The translations under genes and the position numbers were made by a program. Of a stretch of DNA of 64,000 bases, positions 9,401 through 16,890 are shown piece after piece. The notes beneath the pieces were generated by a model. That model saw only the letters and a program-made list of their open reading frames with translations, was not told where the DNA came from and did no database searches. How positions within the stretch are numbered: position 1 is the first letter of the stretch; every line of letters starts with the position of its first letter. Source of the stretch: Rothia sp035916755 (GTDB taxonomy: Bacteria > Actinomycetota > Actinomycetes > Actinomycetales > Micrococcaceae); the NCBI RefSeq assembly GCF_035916755.1, contig NZ_JAYWIX010000004.1, positions 62,001-126,000 of the forward strand. The letters are read 5' to 3'.

Positions 9401-9511
9401 CCCAGCGACGACGACGCCGCCCTTGAGTCGTCCGTGCTGATTGGCCAGCGGGCCGTCGAGAAGATTTTGGGCGGCAAAGTAATTGATGAACAGCCCCTTC
9501 ATCAGGGCTAA
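6446..9511 (+). CDS. dnaX: DNA polymerase III subunit gamma/tau
   Basis: A 1021-residue clamp-loader ATPase. Residues 1 to about 370 form the AAA+ part: Walker A SGPRGCGKTT at 43-52, zinc-binding Cys near 64, 73, 76 and 79, and Walker B IIDEAHM. The start is GTG with GAAGGTTT upstream. The region after residue 390 is low complexity, with Q/P repeats (QPQQQA, three or four units) and a run of GAPLAGAPLAGAPLAG units. It is interrupted by one compact domain around 540-620 (WADVVAKVPAPFARAQFALCEPSKFENGALFLR split here) typical of actinobacterial tau. No A_AAA_AAG slippery site like that of E. coli dnaX was noticed. It is followed 12 bp later by recR. Confidence 0.96.
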   Translation: MSTALYRRYRPESFADVIGQEHVTEPLMTALEKNRVNHAYLFSGPRGCGKTTSARILARCLNCAEGPTPTPCGVCESCKELSRDGGGSLDVIEMDAASHGGVDHARDLRERATFAPVRDRYKIFIIDEAHMVTREGFNALLKIVEEPPAHIKFIFATTEPNKVLGTIRSRTHHYPFRLVPPQILGDYLAKLCTEEGVKVADGVLPLVVRAGGGSVRDSLSILDQLMAGASDEQGISYDLAVALLGFTHGELLDEVVDAFASGSAAEVFASVDRVIQTGQDPRRFVEDLLERFRDLIIVKAVPDSAGSILRGLAADQIDRMRAQAEQLGSAELSRAADVTNEALNEMSGAMNPQLHLELLCARILLAAGDQGIGNLAARLDRLERKLASGQFPAPAGSNSAPAGSASGTGADAASPLARARQQLAQQGGVEGQAPAQQAQPQQQAQPQQQAQPQRQGQPSQQSQTVQQTQAPAQSSGAPLAGAPLAGAPLAGAPLSGAPLAGRGVPPLGGPHQSAQPNQPPQSAQPTQVGQQASAPQSPARPVPGENTVDMVANSWADVVAKVPAPFARAQFALCEPSKFENGALFLRAELPVLKAVKEYLPQLQQALFQVLGLQVQLRGEIKKPGDGGNTPGGGRPDGGGPDSPGGTGPSGESPAPASQAPAPQAANRQPAADVAEGPRGGDQAWAAHGQPRSEEPPSWSPNDWNNPVTSWSVAAIPSGDAAEAPEAQAPSAPHLRVIEGEADPVEIAKAQHPSRGPQEQHNISLAKDDAQESEDADPASQVPHEDSPHAVSLEPVPTSEGLAEQGHKDADNAALQEEAKGESSTAPQAQHQEQAPAQAPSQAPASNQAPVAYEYGDYNGGYFDDAPEDEPEYVAGVGYLKAETPQATPPAGAPLAGTPSAPGAPLAQGAQAQASAPQIPAPQGSTPQSQQASPQPATEQSTTQQPGGGKKLSFRERHAAQIAAGQRAVQQAQAPAPAEAPEDFTPSDDDAALESSVLIGQRAVEKILGGKVIDEQPLHQG

Positions 9512-9523
9512 CAAGGAGTTTTT

Positions 9524-10633
9524 GTGTACGAGAGTGCCGTCCAGAACCTGATTGACGAGCTGGGCCGTCTACCCGGCGTGGGCCCCAAGTCAGCCCAGCG
9601 TATCGCCTTCTACATTCTGAATGCGGAAAGCTCTGAGATGGCCAAGCTCACCGACGCTATCGCGCGCGTGAAGAAGACCGTGAGCTTCTGCGAAATCTGC
9701 GGCAACGTCTCTGAAACCAAGCTCTGCGCTATCTGCCGCGACGAGCAGCGCGACCCGGCTGTGCTGTGCGTGGTAGAAGAATCCAAGGACGTGGTGGCCG
9801 TTGAGCGCACCCGCTCTTTCACCGGCCGCTACCATGTGCTGGGCGGGTCCATTAACCCTATGGCTGGTATCGGGCCGGAGCAGCTGCGCATCCGCGAGCT
9901 GGTGGCCCGCCTGTCGGACGAGCGCATCACCGAGCTAATTCTCGCCATGGACCCCAACCTTGAGGGTGAGGCTACCGCCACCTACCTCTCGCGCCTTCTG
10001 GTGCCCATCGGTATTCGCGTATCGCGCCTGGCGTCGGGTCTGCCGGTGGGTGGCGACCTGGAATACGCCGACGAAATAACCCTGGGCCGTGCCCTTGAGG
10101 GCCGCCGCATTATCAGCGAGGGTACCCGCGCCGAGGCCGCAAACCCCGCCGAAGATTTTGAGGCCGCCCTTGAGGCAGAAACCGAGGCCAAGGAGCAGCA
10201 GGCCGCAGCGGAGCAGGCAGCTAAGGGCCCGCGGGCCCGCTGGTCTGGTTCCATGTTCGATGATCTTGATAGCGCAGACGCTGCCACCCCCTCCCCTGCC
10301 AAAGGGCAGGAGGGCGGGGGGAAGCGTCCGGACGCCACCCCCGCAGCTCCCAGCGAGCCCTCCCCTACTGAGGGGCAGCAGGGGGACCTGAACGAAGAGC
10401 TCTTGGAGCAGGAGCTGGCGGGTATTCCGGGTGAGCTGTCAGCCGAAGAGAAGGCTGAACTTGCGGCAGCCGCTGCCTTTGAGGCTGAAGAGGCCGGTGA
10501 GGGCGTGCAGTCAGAAGAGCTACGCGATGCCTACGAGGCCAAGTTAGAAGAGCTCAAGAAGACCCCGCTGCGCACGGTCGCCCCCGAGATCCCACCGATT
10601 CCGGGTAAGACCTACGTGAACCCCTGGACTTAA
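9524..10633 (+). CDS. recR: Recombination mediator RecR with a long C-terminal extension
   Basis: GTG start. The first ~200 residues are a normal RecR: helix-hairpin-helix LPGVGPKSAQRIAFYIL, a zinc site with C56, C59, C68 and C71, and a Toprim domain (CVVEESKDVVAVE, ILAMDPNLEGEATATYL), ending near EITLGRALEGRR. RecR loads RecA at gaps with RecF/RecO. Residues ~205-369 are extra: an acidic, Ala/Glu/Pro-rich tail, with a final conserved-looking end (LRTVAPEIPPIPGKTYVNPWT split). Family members are normally about 200 residues. Part of the tail is encoded by palindromic DNA resembling intergenic repeats (see 10285-10390). It lies 12 bp after dnaX, probably co-transcribed. Confidence 0.95.
   Translation: MYESAVQNLIDELGRLPGVGPKSAQRIAFYILNAESSEMAKLTDAIARVKKTVSFCEICGNVSETKLCAICRDEQRDPAVLCVVEESKDVVAVERTRSFTGRYHVLGGSINPMAGIGPEQLRIRELVARLSDERITELILAMDPNLEGEATATYLSRLLVPIGIRVSRLASGLPVGGDLEYADEITLGRALEGRRIISEGTRAEAANPAEDFEAALEAETEAKEQQAAAEQAAKGPRARWSGSMFDDLDSADAATPSPAKGQEGGGKRPDATPAAPSEPSPTEGQQGDLNEELLEQELAGIPGELSAEEKAELAAAAAFEAEEAGEGVQSEELRDAYEAKLEELKKTPLRTVAPEIPPIPGKTYVNPWT
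10285..10390. repeat. Palindromic repeat units inside the recR tail
   Basis: The DNA reads CCCTCCCCTGCC-AAA-GGGCAGGAGGG, then GTCCGGAC and GCCACC, then a second unit CCCTCCCCTACTGAGGGGCAG. The core CTCCCCTGCC next to GGACGCC-type words is the same as in intergenic hairpins at 1911, 21128 and 39922. Here it is translated in frame as a Pro/Gly-rich linker. Confidence 0.5.
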
Positions 10634-10778
10634 ACCCATGGGTCTGTAATTTAGCGTCACACACGTTATATTCCCGTCATTTGAGCAAAAATCGTCCAAG
10701 TGCGACGCCCACCCCTACGATAGTTTTAGGCCGGAAAATGCCCGGCACCTTCAACACCTTTGTACTGGAGAAGTTTCA

Positions 10779-12068
10779 ATGAGCCTGATTGTCCAAAAGT
10801 TCGGTGGGTCCTCGGTTTCTGACGCCGAGGGTATTAAGCGTGTAGCTCGCCGTATTGTGGACACGCAGAAGGCTGGCAACGAGGTCGTCGTGGTGGTCTC
10901 AGCAATGGGCGATACCACCGATGAGCTGCTCGACCTTGCGGCTGAAGTAACCCCCAACGCCGGCCCCTCGCGTGAACTCGATATGCTGCTGAGCGCCGGC
11001 GAGCGAATTTCCATGGCCGTGCTGGCCCTGGCTATTAACAACATGGGCGGCCGCGCCCAGTCCTTCACCGGCTCCCAGGCCGGCATGATTACCGACGGCG
11101 TGCACGGTTCTGCCCGCCTGGTTGAGGTCAACCCCGAACGTATTCGCACTGCCCTTGATGAAGGCTACGTCGCCGTTGTCGCAGGCTTCCAGGGCATGAA
11201 CCGCCAGACCCGTGACATCACCACCCTGGGCCGCGGCGGCTCAGACACCACCGCGGTTGCTCTGGCAGCTGCGCTGGGTGCTGACGTCTGTGAGATTTAC
11301 TCAGACGTTGATGGTGTGTTCACCGCTGACCCGCGTATCGTGCCGTCCGCCCACAAGCTCGATACCGTCACGAGCGAAGAAATGCTTGAGATGGCTGCTA
11401 ACGGCGCCAAGATTCTGCACCTGCGTTCGGTGGAGTACGCGCGCCGTTTCAACCTGAAACTGCATGTTCGCTCTTCATTCTCACAGCTTGAAGGCACTCT
11501 CGTTATCCCCGACAATGAGGGTATGGAAACTAATGTGAAGGAGATCCCCTTGGAACAGCCCCTCGTCTCGGGCGTCGCCCACGACCGTAGCCAGGCTAAG
11601 GTCACCGTTATTGGTGTGCCCGACGTGCCCGGTTCCGCGGCCAAGGTGTTCGGTATTCTCAATGAGACCAACGTGAACCTCGATATGATTGTTCAGAACG
11701 TCTCAACCGACCGCCCCGACGTCACCGATATCTCCTTCACCCTGCCCCAGGACCAGGGCGCTGCTGCTCTGGCTGCGCTTGAAGCTAAGAAGGCTGAGCT
11801 GGGCTTTGAAGAGGTCCAGTACAACGAGTCCATCGGTAAGCTGTCGCTGGTGGGTGCGGGTATGAAGTCTAACCCCGGTGTGTCCTTTAAGTTCTTTGAT
11901 GCGCTGAGCACCGCCGGTGTGAACATCGAAATGATTTCTACCTCTGAAATTCGTATTTCGGTTATCACCGATATTGAGAAGCTTGATGAGGCTGTGCGCG
12001 CTGTGCACTCAGCTTTTGACCTTGATACCGAGGGTGAAGCTACCGTTTACGGTGGTACCGGCCGCTAG
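10779..12068 (+). CDS. lysC: Aspartokinase
   Basis: A 429-residue aspartate kinase, first step of lysine, threonine and methionine synthesis and diaminopimelate supply. Residues 7-12 are the KFGGSS nucleotide motif; TLGRGGSDTTAVALAAALGA is the aspartate/ATP region. Two C-terminal ACT domains (from about residue 265) carry allosteric control, as in the Corynebacterium enzyme with a beta-subunit start inside the gene. The ATG has GGAGAAG upstream. In many actinobacteria asd follows directly; here a terminator and an unrelated AT-rich pair follow instead. Confidence 0.96.
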   Translation: MSLIVQKFGGSSVSDAEGIKRVARRIVDTQKAGNEVVVVVSAMGDTTDELLDLAAEVTPNAGPSRELDMLLSAGERISMAVLALAINNMGGRAQSFTGSQAGMITDGVHGSARLVEVNPERIRTALDEGYVAVVAGFQGMNRQTRDITTLGRGGSDTTAVALAAALGADVCEIYSDVDGVFTADPRIVPSAHKLDTVTSEEMLEMAANGAKILHLRSVEYARRFNLKLHVRSSFSQLEGTLVIPDNEGMETNVKEIPLEQPLVSGVAHDRSQAKVTVIGVPDVPGSAAKVFGILNETNVNLDMIVQNVSTDRPDVTDISFTLPQDQGAAALAALEAKKAELGFEEVQYNESIGKLSLVGAGMKSNPGVSFKFFDALSTAGVNIEMISTSEIRISVITDIEKLDEAVRAVHSAFDLDTEGEATVYGGTGR

Positions 12069-12096
12069 GTCGTGAACTAGGTTTGTCCGCGAGGAC

Positions 12097-12148
12097 GCTC
12101 GGGCCCCGGGCTGGCAGCACCACGCTGCTGGCCCGGGGCCCGGCTTTT
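12097..12148 (+). terminator. Rho-independent terminator of lysC
   Basis: A very GC-rich hairpin: CGGGCCCCGGGC plus GGCAGCA pairs with TGCTG plus GCCCGGGGCCCG, and the 3' arm runs into GCTTTTG. It starts about 30 bp after the lysC stop. Confidence 0.85.
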
Positions 12149-12302
12149 GCCCACTTCAAGGGCGTGTAAAAAAAATTTTCTATATTTTTCACCCAAAGAC
12201 TCGTCGGGAACATATAGACCAATATAGTATTGCTGTACATCACATCTTCTTTACCCCCAAATTCAGCCAACCGGCTGGTCAAGCACTAAAGGAGCAGTAG
12301 AT

Positions 12303-12760
12303 ATGCCGACCAAATACTTAAAAAATTGGCTATCACAGTCACTATCGCGCTTTCTGTTTCAGGCATAACCCTTCCAATACATAAAGCTCACAGCTATGAA
12401 TCAGGGCCACAGATAGCGCGTTGTTCACCAATGGGGCAGGGACATAACGCTGCCCCAACCCTCCTTACATTCAATCAGCCAGCAGGACAATTCAATAATT
12501 TCAATAACCCTGGCTTTGAATTATACTGCGGGGTCAAACTCCCTTCACATCTACTTCTAGCTGGTTACACAAACAGAGTGGATCTATCACTTTTTAAACA
12601 CAAAGTATCAGGCAATTCTGTCCGATACAGAGAGAATCGAAAGAAATATATGATAGATAAAGATAGAGATATGCATAAAGGTAGTTGCTGGAAGCTTATA
12701 GACCGTAACGAAAACAGAATTGCCTCAATCAACTGCAAGGGATACCTAGTTGGAAAATAA
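12303..12760 (+). CDS. Small secreted Cys-containing protein of unknown function, split by an A-tract frameshift
   Basis: The long frame begins at TTG 12326 (435 nt, 144 residues). A better start is the ATG at 12303, preceded by GGAGCAG. It reads MPTKYLKN... and is out of frame by one base at a run of six A (12320-12325). Joining the frames across A_AAA_AAT by a -1 slip or one added A gives MPTKYLKKLAITVTIALSVS, a well-formed Sec signal peptide. The mature part is basic, about 120 residues, with four Cys (RCSP, YCGV, SCWK, NCKG) that could form two disulfides. Base composition is clearly AT-richer than the neighbours, suggesting recent acquisition. It overlaps the next start by 11 bp. No family recognised. 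Confidence 0.55.
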
Positions 12761-13526
12761 GTTTCCTCTTTTTCTCCCTTGGCCACAGGGGATTCAAGAA
12801 CCTGAAGCACCTGCCGTGCCTCAAACATACGGAGTTCTTCGCATCGGAGAAAGGTATGACGAAACCCTTCTTGTGCGGCTCCACGAAAGTATCTTGATGT
12901 ATGAAATTACCCCGTATCTTTATTACAAAACCCCTTATCGCCTTGAGATTCTTATCGAGGTAGCAGATAAAAAAACCTTATCTGGTGCCCTCGTCAAGAT
13001 ATTACAATGGAACTGGGGACAACAAGATACCCTGATAGGACGCCTTTCCATACATGAAAATAACGTTTTGTCCGAATACTTACTGGAGCCCAAAGATTCA
13101 GGCCTAGCAGACTACCTGCAGCAGATTCTTCTTGCCTTCATAAACCTCTTCTCAGAAGGTGAAATACAACAGAAATCCCGCTCAAATTTAATAAACCATT
13201 CGAAAACCGGCCTCGAACCAATCATAGATAGATTAGATAATAGTGCAAGCACTGTTGAGTGGTGGCAGGTTTGGTTTATATATTCCCCAGATGCAGCACA
13301 AAGCTATATCATCTCTCATCCCAAAGAGCTTTACGGCGTTGATGATGAGATTATAGGTTATCAGGCTGTCGTAAGTTCTAGTATTACTCAAAATCCCATA
13401 GAATTAGTGATGTGGCACCCTGGTGAACCGCTCTTAGTCTGGGAGCAAGGAACTCACCCCGGCCTTCATACCCCTCTCCCAGTAGATAGAGTTCCTGAGC
13501 TACTTCAACAGCGGATACTTCCCTAA
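12750..13526 (+). CDS. Hypothetical cytosolic protein, translationally coupled to the secreted protein
   Basis: A 258-residue, mildly acidic protein without signal peptide or membrane segments. The TTG start at 12750 lies inside the end of the previous gene and has AAGGGA seven bases upstream, so translation is probably coupled. It is rich in aromatic residues (WWQVWFIY, TPYLYYKTPYR) and ends WEQGTHPGLHTPLPVDRVPEL (split). I do not recognise a family. Pairing of a small secreted basic protein with a cytosolic partner would fit an effector/immunity pair, but nothing in the sequence proves it. The gene shares the AT-rich composition of the island. Confidence 0.6.
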   Translation: MENKFPLFLPWPQGIQEPEAPAVPQTYGVLRIGERYDETLLVRLHESILMYEITPYLYYKTPYRLEILIEVADKKTLSGALVKILQWNWGQQDTLIGRLSIHENNVLSEYLLEPKDSGLADYLQQILLAFINLFSEGEIQQKSRSNLINHSKTGLEPIIDRLDNSASTVEWWQVWFIYSPDAAQSYIISHPKELYGVDDEIIGYQAVVSSSITQNPIELVMWHPGEPLLVWEQGTHPGLHTPLPVDRVPELLQQRILP

Positions 13527-13587
13527 AGGCTCATTTCGTAGATAGCTGTAAAGTAGCAGCCTTATAACGGGCGTTAAAATAGACCCC

Positions 13588-14520
13588 ATGCCTCTTACCC
13601 TCCTCACCTCTGAAGTCTGGCGCGCGCAGGCGTCCGCCCACGAACAGCGCGCTGGCCACTACGCCCTCCCCTTCGCACGCCGCCGCGAGCGCGGGCAGGC
13701 TCACCCGGTTGAGGACTTCCTCTTCACCTACTACACCCTTAAGCCCGGGCAGTTTATGCGCTGGCACCCCGGTGCGGGGGTCATTCTGCAGGACGCCGGT
13801 GAGCGGGCAGACTGGAAGTTCTACCGGGCCGCTACCCAGCAAGAATTGGAAGAGGCAGGCTTACCGCCCGCCGAAGCCGCTGCGGCGGCGCAGGCGGGCA
13901 CCAGCGTCCTTGTCGATACCGAAAAGTTTGCTGAGGCCCGCGCCTCAGCCATTGATTTTGCGCGGATTATCTTGGGCAAAACCGCAGCCAAGCCCGGTTT
14001 CTTTGGCTGTTTTGGCCTACACGAGTGGGCTATGGCCTATAAGTCGGTGGAGAATAACATCCGCCACGACTACCTAGAACTGCGCCTGGGGGCAGAGGGA
14101 ACTGACCGGGTGGTTGAGAGCCATAAAATTAGGTGCTCCCACTTCGATGCCTTCCGGTTCTTCATGCCCCAGGCGGTGCCCATGAACGAGCTACAGCCCA
14201 CGCGTGAGCAACAGCGCAACCTGGAACAGCCGGCCTGCCTGCACGCCAATATGGATATCTACAAGTGGGCCTATAAGCTCCTGCCCCTGGTGCCCTCGCA
14301 CCTAGTCATGGACTGCTTCGAACTGGCCTGGGATGTGCGCGAACTCGACATGAAAGCCGCCCCCTACGACCTAAAGGAGTGGGGCTACGAGCCGGTTGCC
14401 ATTGAAACCCCCGAGGGCAAGGCCGAATACGTGCGCCAGCAAAGACTCTTCGCCGACCGATCTGTGGCCCTGCGGCAGAGACTGCTCGATGCCCTAGAAT
14501 CATCCTCACACCACACTTAG
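13588..14520 (+). CDS. Conserved actinobacterial protein, often named 3-methyladenine DNA glycosylase
   Basis: A 310-residue soluble protein. It carries conserved stretches such as HPVEDFLFTYYTLKPGQFMRWHPG, split here as HPVEDFLF and YYTLKPGQFMRWHPG, and HFDAFRFFMPQA. Proteins with this pattern are common in Actinobacteria and are usually annotated as 3-methyladenine DNA glycosylase, although I see no helix-hairpin-helix glycosylase motif; the name is doubtful. ATG at 13588. GC content returns to the chromosomal level here, marking the right edge of the AT-rich island. Confidence 0.75.
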   Translation: MPLTLLTSEVWRAQASAHEQRAGHYALPFARRRERGQAHPVEDFLFTYYTLKPGQFMRWHPGAGVILQDAGERADWKFYRAATQQELEEAGLPPAEAAAAAQAGTSVLVDTEKFAEARASAIDFARIILGKTAAKPGFFGCFGLHEWAMAYKSVENNIRHDYLELRLGAEGTDRVVESHKIRCSHFDAFRFFMPQAVPMNELQPTREQQRNLEQPACLHANMDIYKWAYKLLPLVPSHLVMDCFELAWDVRELDMKAAPYDLKEWGYEPVAIETPEGKAEYVRQQRLFADRSVALRQRLLDALESSSHHT

Positions 14521-14536
14521 GGAACGGAAAACACAC

Positions 14537-14942
14537 AGGCGTTTCCCGCGCAAACTCGCCACCGCAGCGGTTGCTGCCATAGCCTTTACCGGGCTAAGCG
14601 CCCCGATTGCCTCAGCAGTCACCATGGACACCGACGGCGATAAGCTGCTCGATGTCTGGGAGACCAACGGGTAAGACTACAACAACGACGGCGTCATCGA
14701 CATCGACTTCGCTGCTATGGGTGCTGCCCCCCCCCCTACCGCAAAGACCTCTTCGTTGAGATGGACTACATGCCCGGCACTAATTCCACCCCGCGCCCTG
14801 AATGACCTGATGACCCTCAAAAGTTCCAGGCCCGGTCCTCTGCCCCCGGCATTTTGCCCTATGAGCAGCAGGAACCTGAGGTTGAGAAAACGAGATGACG
14901 GCAGACCTAGCCCGTGAACTAGGCTACCTGCCTGCCGAGTAA
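14537..14942 (+). pseudogene. Broken gene for a secreted calcium-repeat protein
   Basis: A signal-peptide-like stretch (RRFPRKLATAAVAAIAFTG) has no start codon in front of it. It is followed by the acidic repeat DTDGDKLLDVWETNG, which ends in a TAA at the position where related proteins read GYD. The frame resumes as DYNNDGVIDIDFAAMGA, then shifts at a run of ten C (14727-14736) before YRKDLFVEMDYMPG in another frame. Another shift and stop follow, and the remainder is a short tail ending at 14942. DTDGDGLxDxWETNGYDxNxDGVIDVDxxAMGA is typical of the N-terminus of large secreted actinobacterial proteins with thrombospondin type-3-like calcium repeats. Start loss, a stop, two shifts and a large deletion make it a clear pseudogene. 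Confidence 0.75.
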
Positions 14943-14984
14943 TCACGTTCTTCTCTCCCCTTGTGAAGGAGTAGCACAGGGGCG

Positions 14985-16370
14985 CTATGCTTTGCGGCGT
15001 AGGCTGTAGATCAGGAGGTCGCAGATGGTAAAAACCAGCAGACTCGCCCCCAGCAGGGGCAGAAAGACTCCGACCGCCACGGCAGCGATAACCAGTAGGA
15101 ACCAGGCGGGTAGGGGCACCTGTGCTAAGGACGTCAGCGGCGGCACACTACCCCAGGTTTGGGTACCGCGCGGACGCCGCTGCCACCACATCAGGTAGCC
15201 CCAGGCGCAGAGGGCTAGGGTCGCAAGAGCCAGGACAAAAAGTGCCAGCTGGTTGGCCAACCCAAAATGGGTGCCCATGTGCAGGTCGATTCCCCAGCGG
15301 GTTAGTTTGGCTGCTAGGGGGTAAGCGGCAAAGTCGGTGCGGTCGATGGCGGTGTAAGCATAGGGGTCTATGGCTACGGAATCGACCTGGGTAGGGTAGA
15401 AACGTTGGGTTTCTTGAACCACCCAGGCTGTGTTTGGGTCTTGGCTGGGGCGTATTTCCAGGTTCACGGAATCGATATTGATGGCCCGGGCGGCGCTGAG
15501 CACCTTGGCATAGGAAATCACAGGCAGGGCATTGGGTAGGTCAGTGGAGCGTTCAGCAGCAGGGGAAGCGTGGTCGGCGTGGTCGGCTGAACCCGAAGAA
15601 TCTGTTGTCGCCCCGGTCAGAGAGGTGCTGACAGCCGGGGTGGTCCAACTCAGTGCCGCACGCAGTTCACTCACGTTGGCTCCGGCATACTGAGACCAGG
15701 TCAGGCCTGTGGCTGAGAGAAAGAGCAGGCCAGCTGCTAAGCAGAAGCCCACCGCACTGTGGCGGGAGAGGGTGCGCAGATAGCCGCGGAGCCCGCGGCG
15801 CGGCAGGAAGGCGTCCTTTTTTCTGCTCAACCTATGAGCACGCACAGCCCACAGCACCAGGCCGCTGACCGCAATCACCCAGAGCCAAGAGGCAGCCAAT
15901 TCGCTGTAGAGGCGCCCACCCTCACCCAGGTGGAGGTTACGGTGCAGACCGCTGACCCAGGTACGGAAGGGTAAAGAGCCGCTGGAACCGTACACCGGGT
16001 AGTCACCCAGTATCTGCCCGGTACCGGGGTCAAGAAAGACGGCGCGGGTGGTTGATTCGCCCAGGGTTTCGTCGGCGTACATGACGCGGGTGGTGGTACC
16101 GGGGGCGACAGCTGGGCGGACGGCTACCGGCAGCTCCTGCCCCACATAGTTATTGGCCAAAGCCACCTGTTCATCAAGGGCAAGGCGAGTCTCTGTAGCC
16201 TCTACTGTGAGTACATGGCTGTAGGCTATTTTCTCAATCTGAGGAGCTAGGGCGTAGAGGGCGCCCGAGGCTGCTGCTACCGCGATGAAGGGGGCTACCA
16301 GAATACCCGCATAGAAATGCAGGCGGCGGGCTAGGGGGTAGAGCCAGGCAACTGAGGCAGAGGTTCGCAT
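14985..16370 (-). CDS. PepSY-associated membrane protein
   Basis: A 461-residue protein of the PepSY_TM family: an N-terminal membrane helix (RRLHFYAGILVAPFIAVAAASG, split), an extracytoplasmic PepSY segment, further helices near residues 165-230 and 375-455, and conserved HMGTHFGLANQ. Such proteins occur in iron and copper regulons and are proposed to act in iron (siderophore) reduction or assembly of surface redox enzymes. ATG at 16368-16370. It stands alone on the minus strand, downstream of the DUF1304 gene. Confidence 0.85.
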   Translation of the reverse strand: MRTSASVAWLYPLARRLHFYAGILVAPFIAVAAASGALYALAPQIEKIAYSHVLTVEATETRLALDEQVALANNYVGQELPVAVRPAVAPGTTTRVMYADETLGESTTRAVFLDPGTGQILGDYPVYGSSGSLPFRTWVSGLHRNLHLGEGGRLYSELAASWLWVIAVSGLVLWAVRAHRLSRKKDAFLPRRGLRGYLRTLSRHSAVGFCLAAGLLFLSATGLTWSQYAGANVSELRAALSWTTPAVSTSLTGATTDSSGSADHADHASPAAERSTDLPNALPVISYAKVLSAARAINIDSVNLEIRPSQDPNTAWVVQETQRFYPTQVDSVAIDPYAYTAIDRTDFAAYPLAAKLTRWGIDLHMGTHFGLANQLALFVLALATLALCAWGYLMWWQRRPRGTQTWGSVPPLTSLAQVPLPAWFLLVIAAVAVGVFLPLLGASLLVFTICDLLIYSLRRKA

Positions 16371-16415
16371 AGGTAGCCATTCTAGGCTATCTCTAGCGGG
16401 GTAAGGGCTAGTGCT

Positions 16416-16799
16416 TTAGAGGAATGCACCGAGAAAGAGCAGGATGACGGCCAGCAGGGGGAAGGTGCCCTGCTTGATGGCGGCACTCCGCTTGTCGGGT
16501 GAGGTGATGAAGAGGACAGCCGCGGCAGCCAGCATTGACCCGGTACCGGCGAGCATGAGGGCTAGCCCCACGGCGGGGTCACCTGCGAAGTGGGCTAGGA
16601 CGCCGGCGGCGGCAATGATTGCCAGGAAGAGGTTATAGAAGCCCTGGTTGTAGGCCATTTCCTTGGTCTGTTCGGCTGATTCCCGGCTCATGCCGAAAAC
16701 GGGCAGGGCTCGGGTGGTCCAGGCGAAGGATTCGAGGTAGAAGATAAAAACGTGTAGACCTGCGGCGAACAGGGTAAAGATAAGGGCGGCGGTAATCAT
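16416..16799 (-). CDS. DUF1304 family membrane protein
   Basis: A 127-residue protein with four predicted membrane helices, starting MITAALIFTLFAAGLHVFIF. The pattern LHVFIFYLESFAW...FG...NQGFYNLFLA is the DUF1304 signature. The ATG at 16797-16799 fits family length. An upstream in-frame start would run through the divergent regulator's promoter. Function unknown. It is divergent from a TetR gene with a shared palindrome, so it is probably repressed by that TetR. Confidence 0.85.
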   Translation of the reverse strand: MITAALIFTLFAAGLHVFIFYLESFAWTTRALPVFGMSRESAEQTKEMAYNQGFYNLFLAIIAAAGVLAHFAGDPAVGLALMLAGTGSMLAAAAVLFITSPDKRSAAIKQGTFPLLAVILLFLGAFL

Positions 16800-16824
16800 G
16801 GCGGTCTTTCTATTATTTTTGTAA

Positions 16825-16854
16825 TGCTCGTTCCAATATATACTAGAATGAGCA
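16825..16854. promoter_or_regulatory. Candidate TetR operator
   Basis: Inverted repeat TGCTCGTTC (16825-16833) and GAATGAGCA (16846-16854), 8 of 9 bases paired, centred in the 91-bp gap between the DUF1304 and TetR starts and overlapping an AT-rich promoter-like segment. Confidence 0.55.
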
Positions 16855-16890
16855 GTACACAATCTTGACAGCCATGAAACGAGGCAGACC

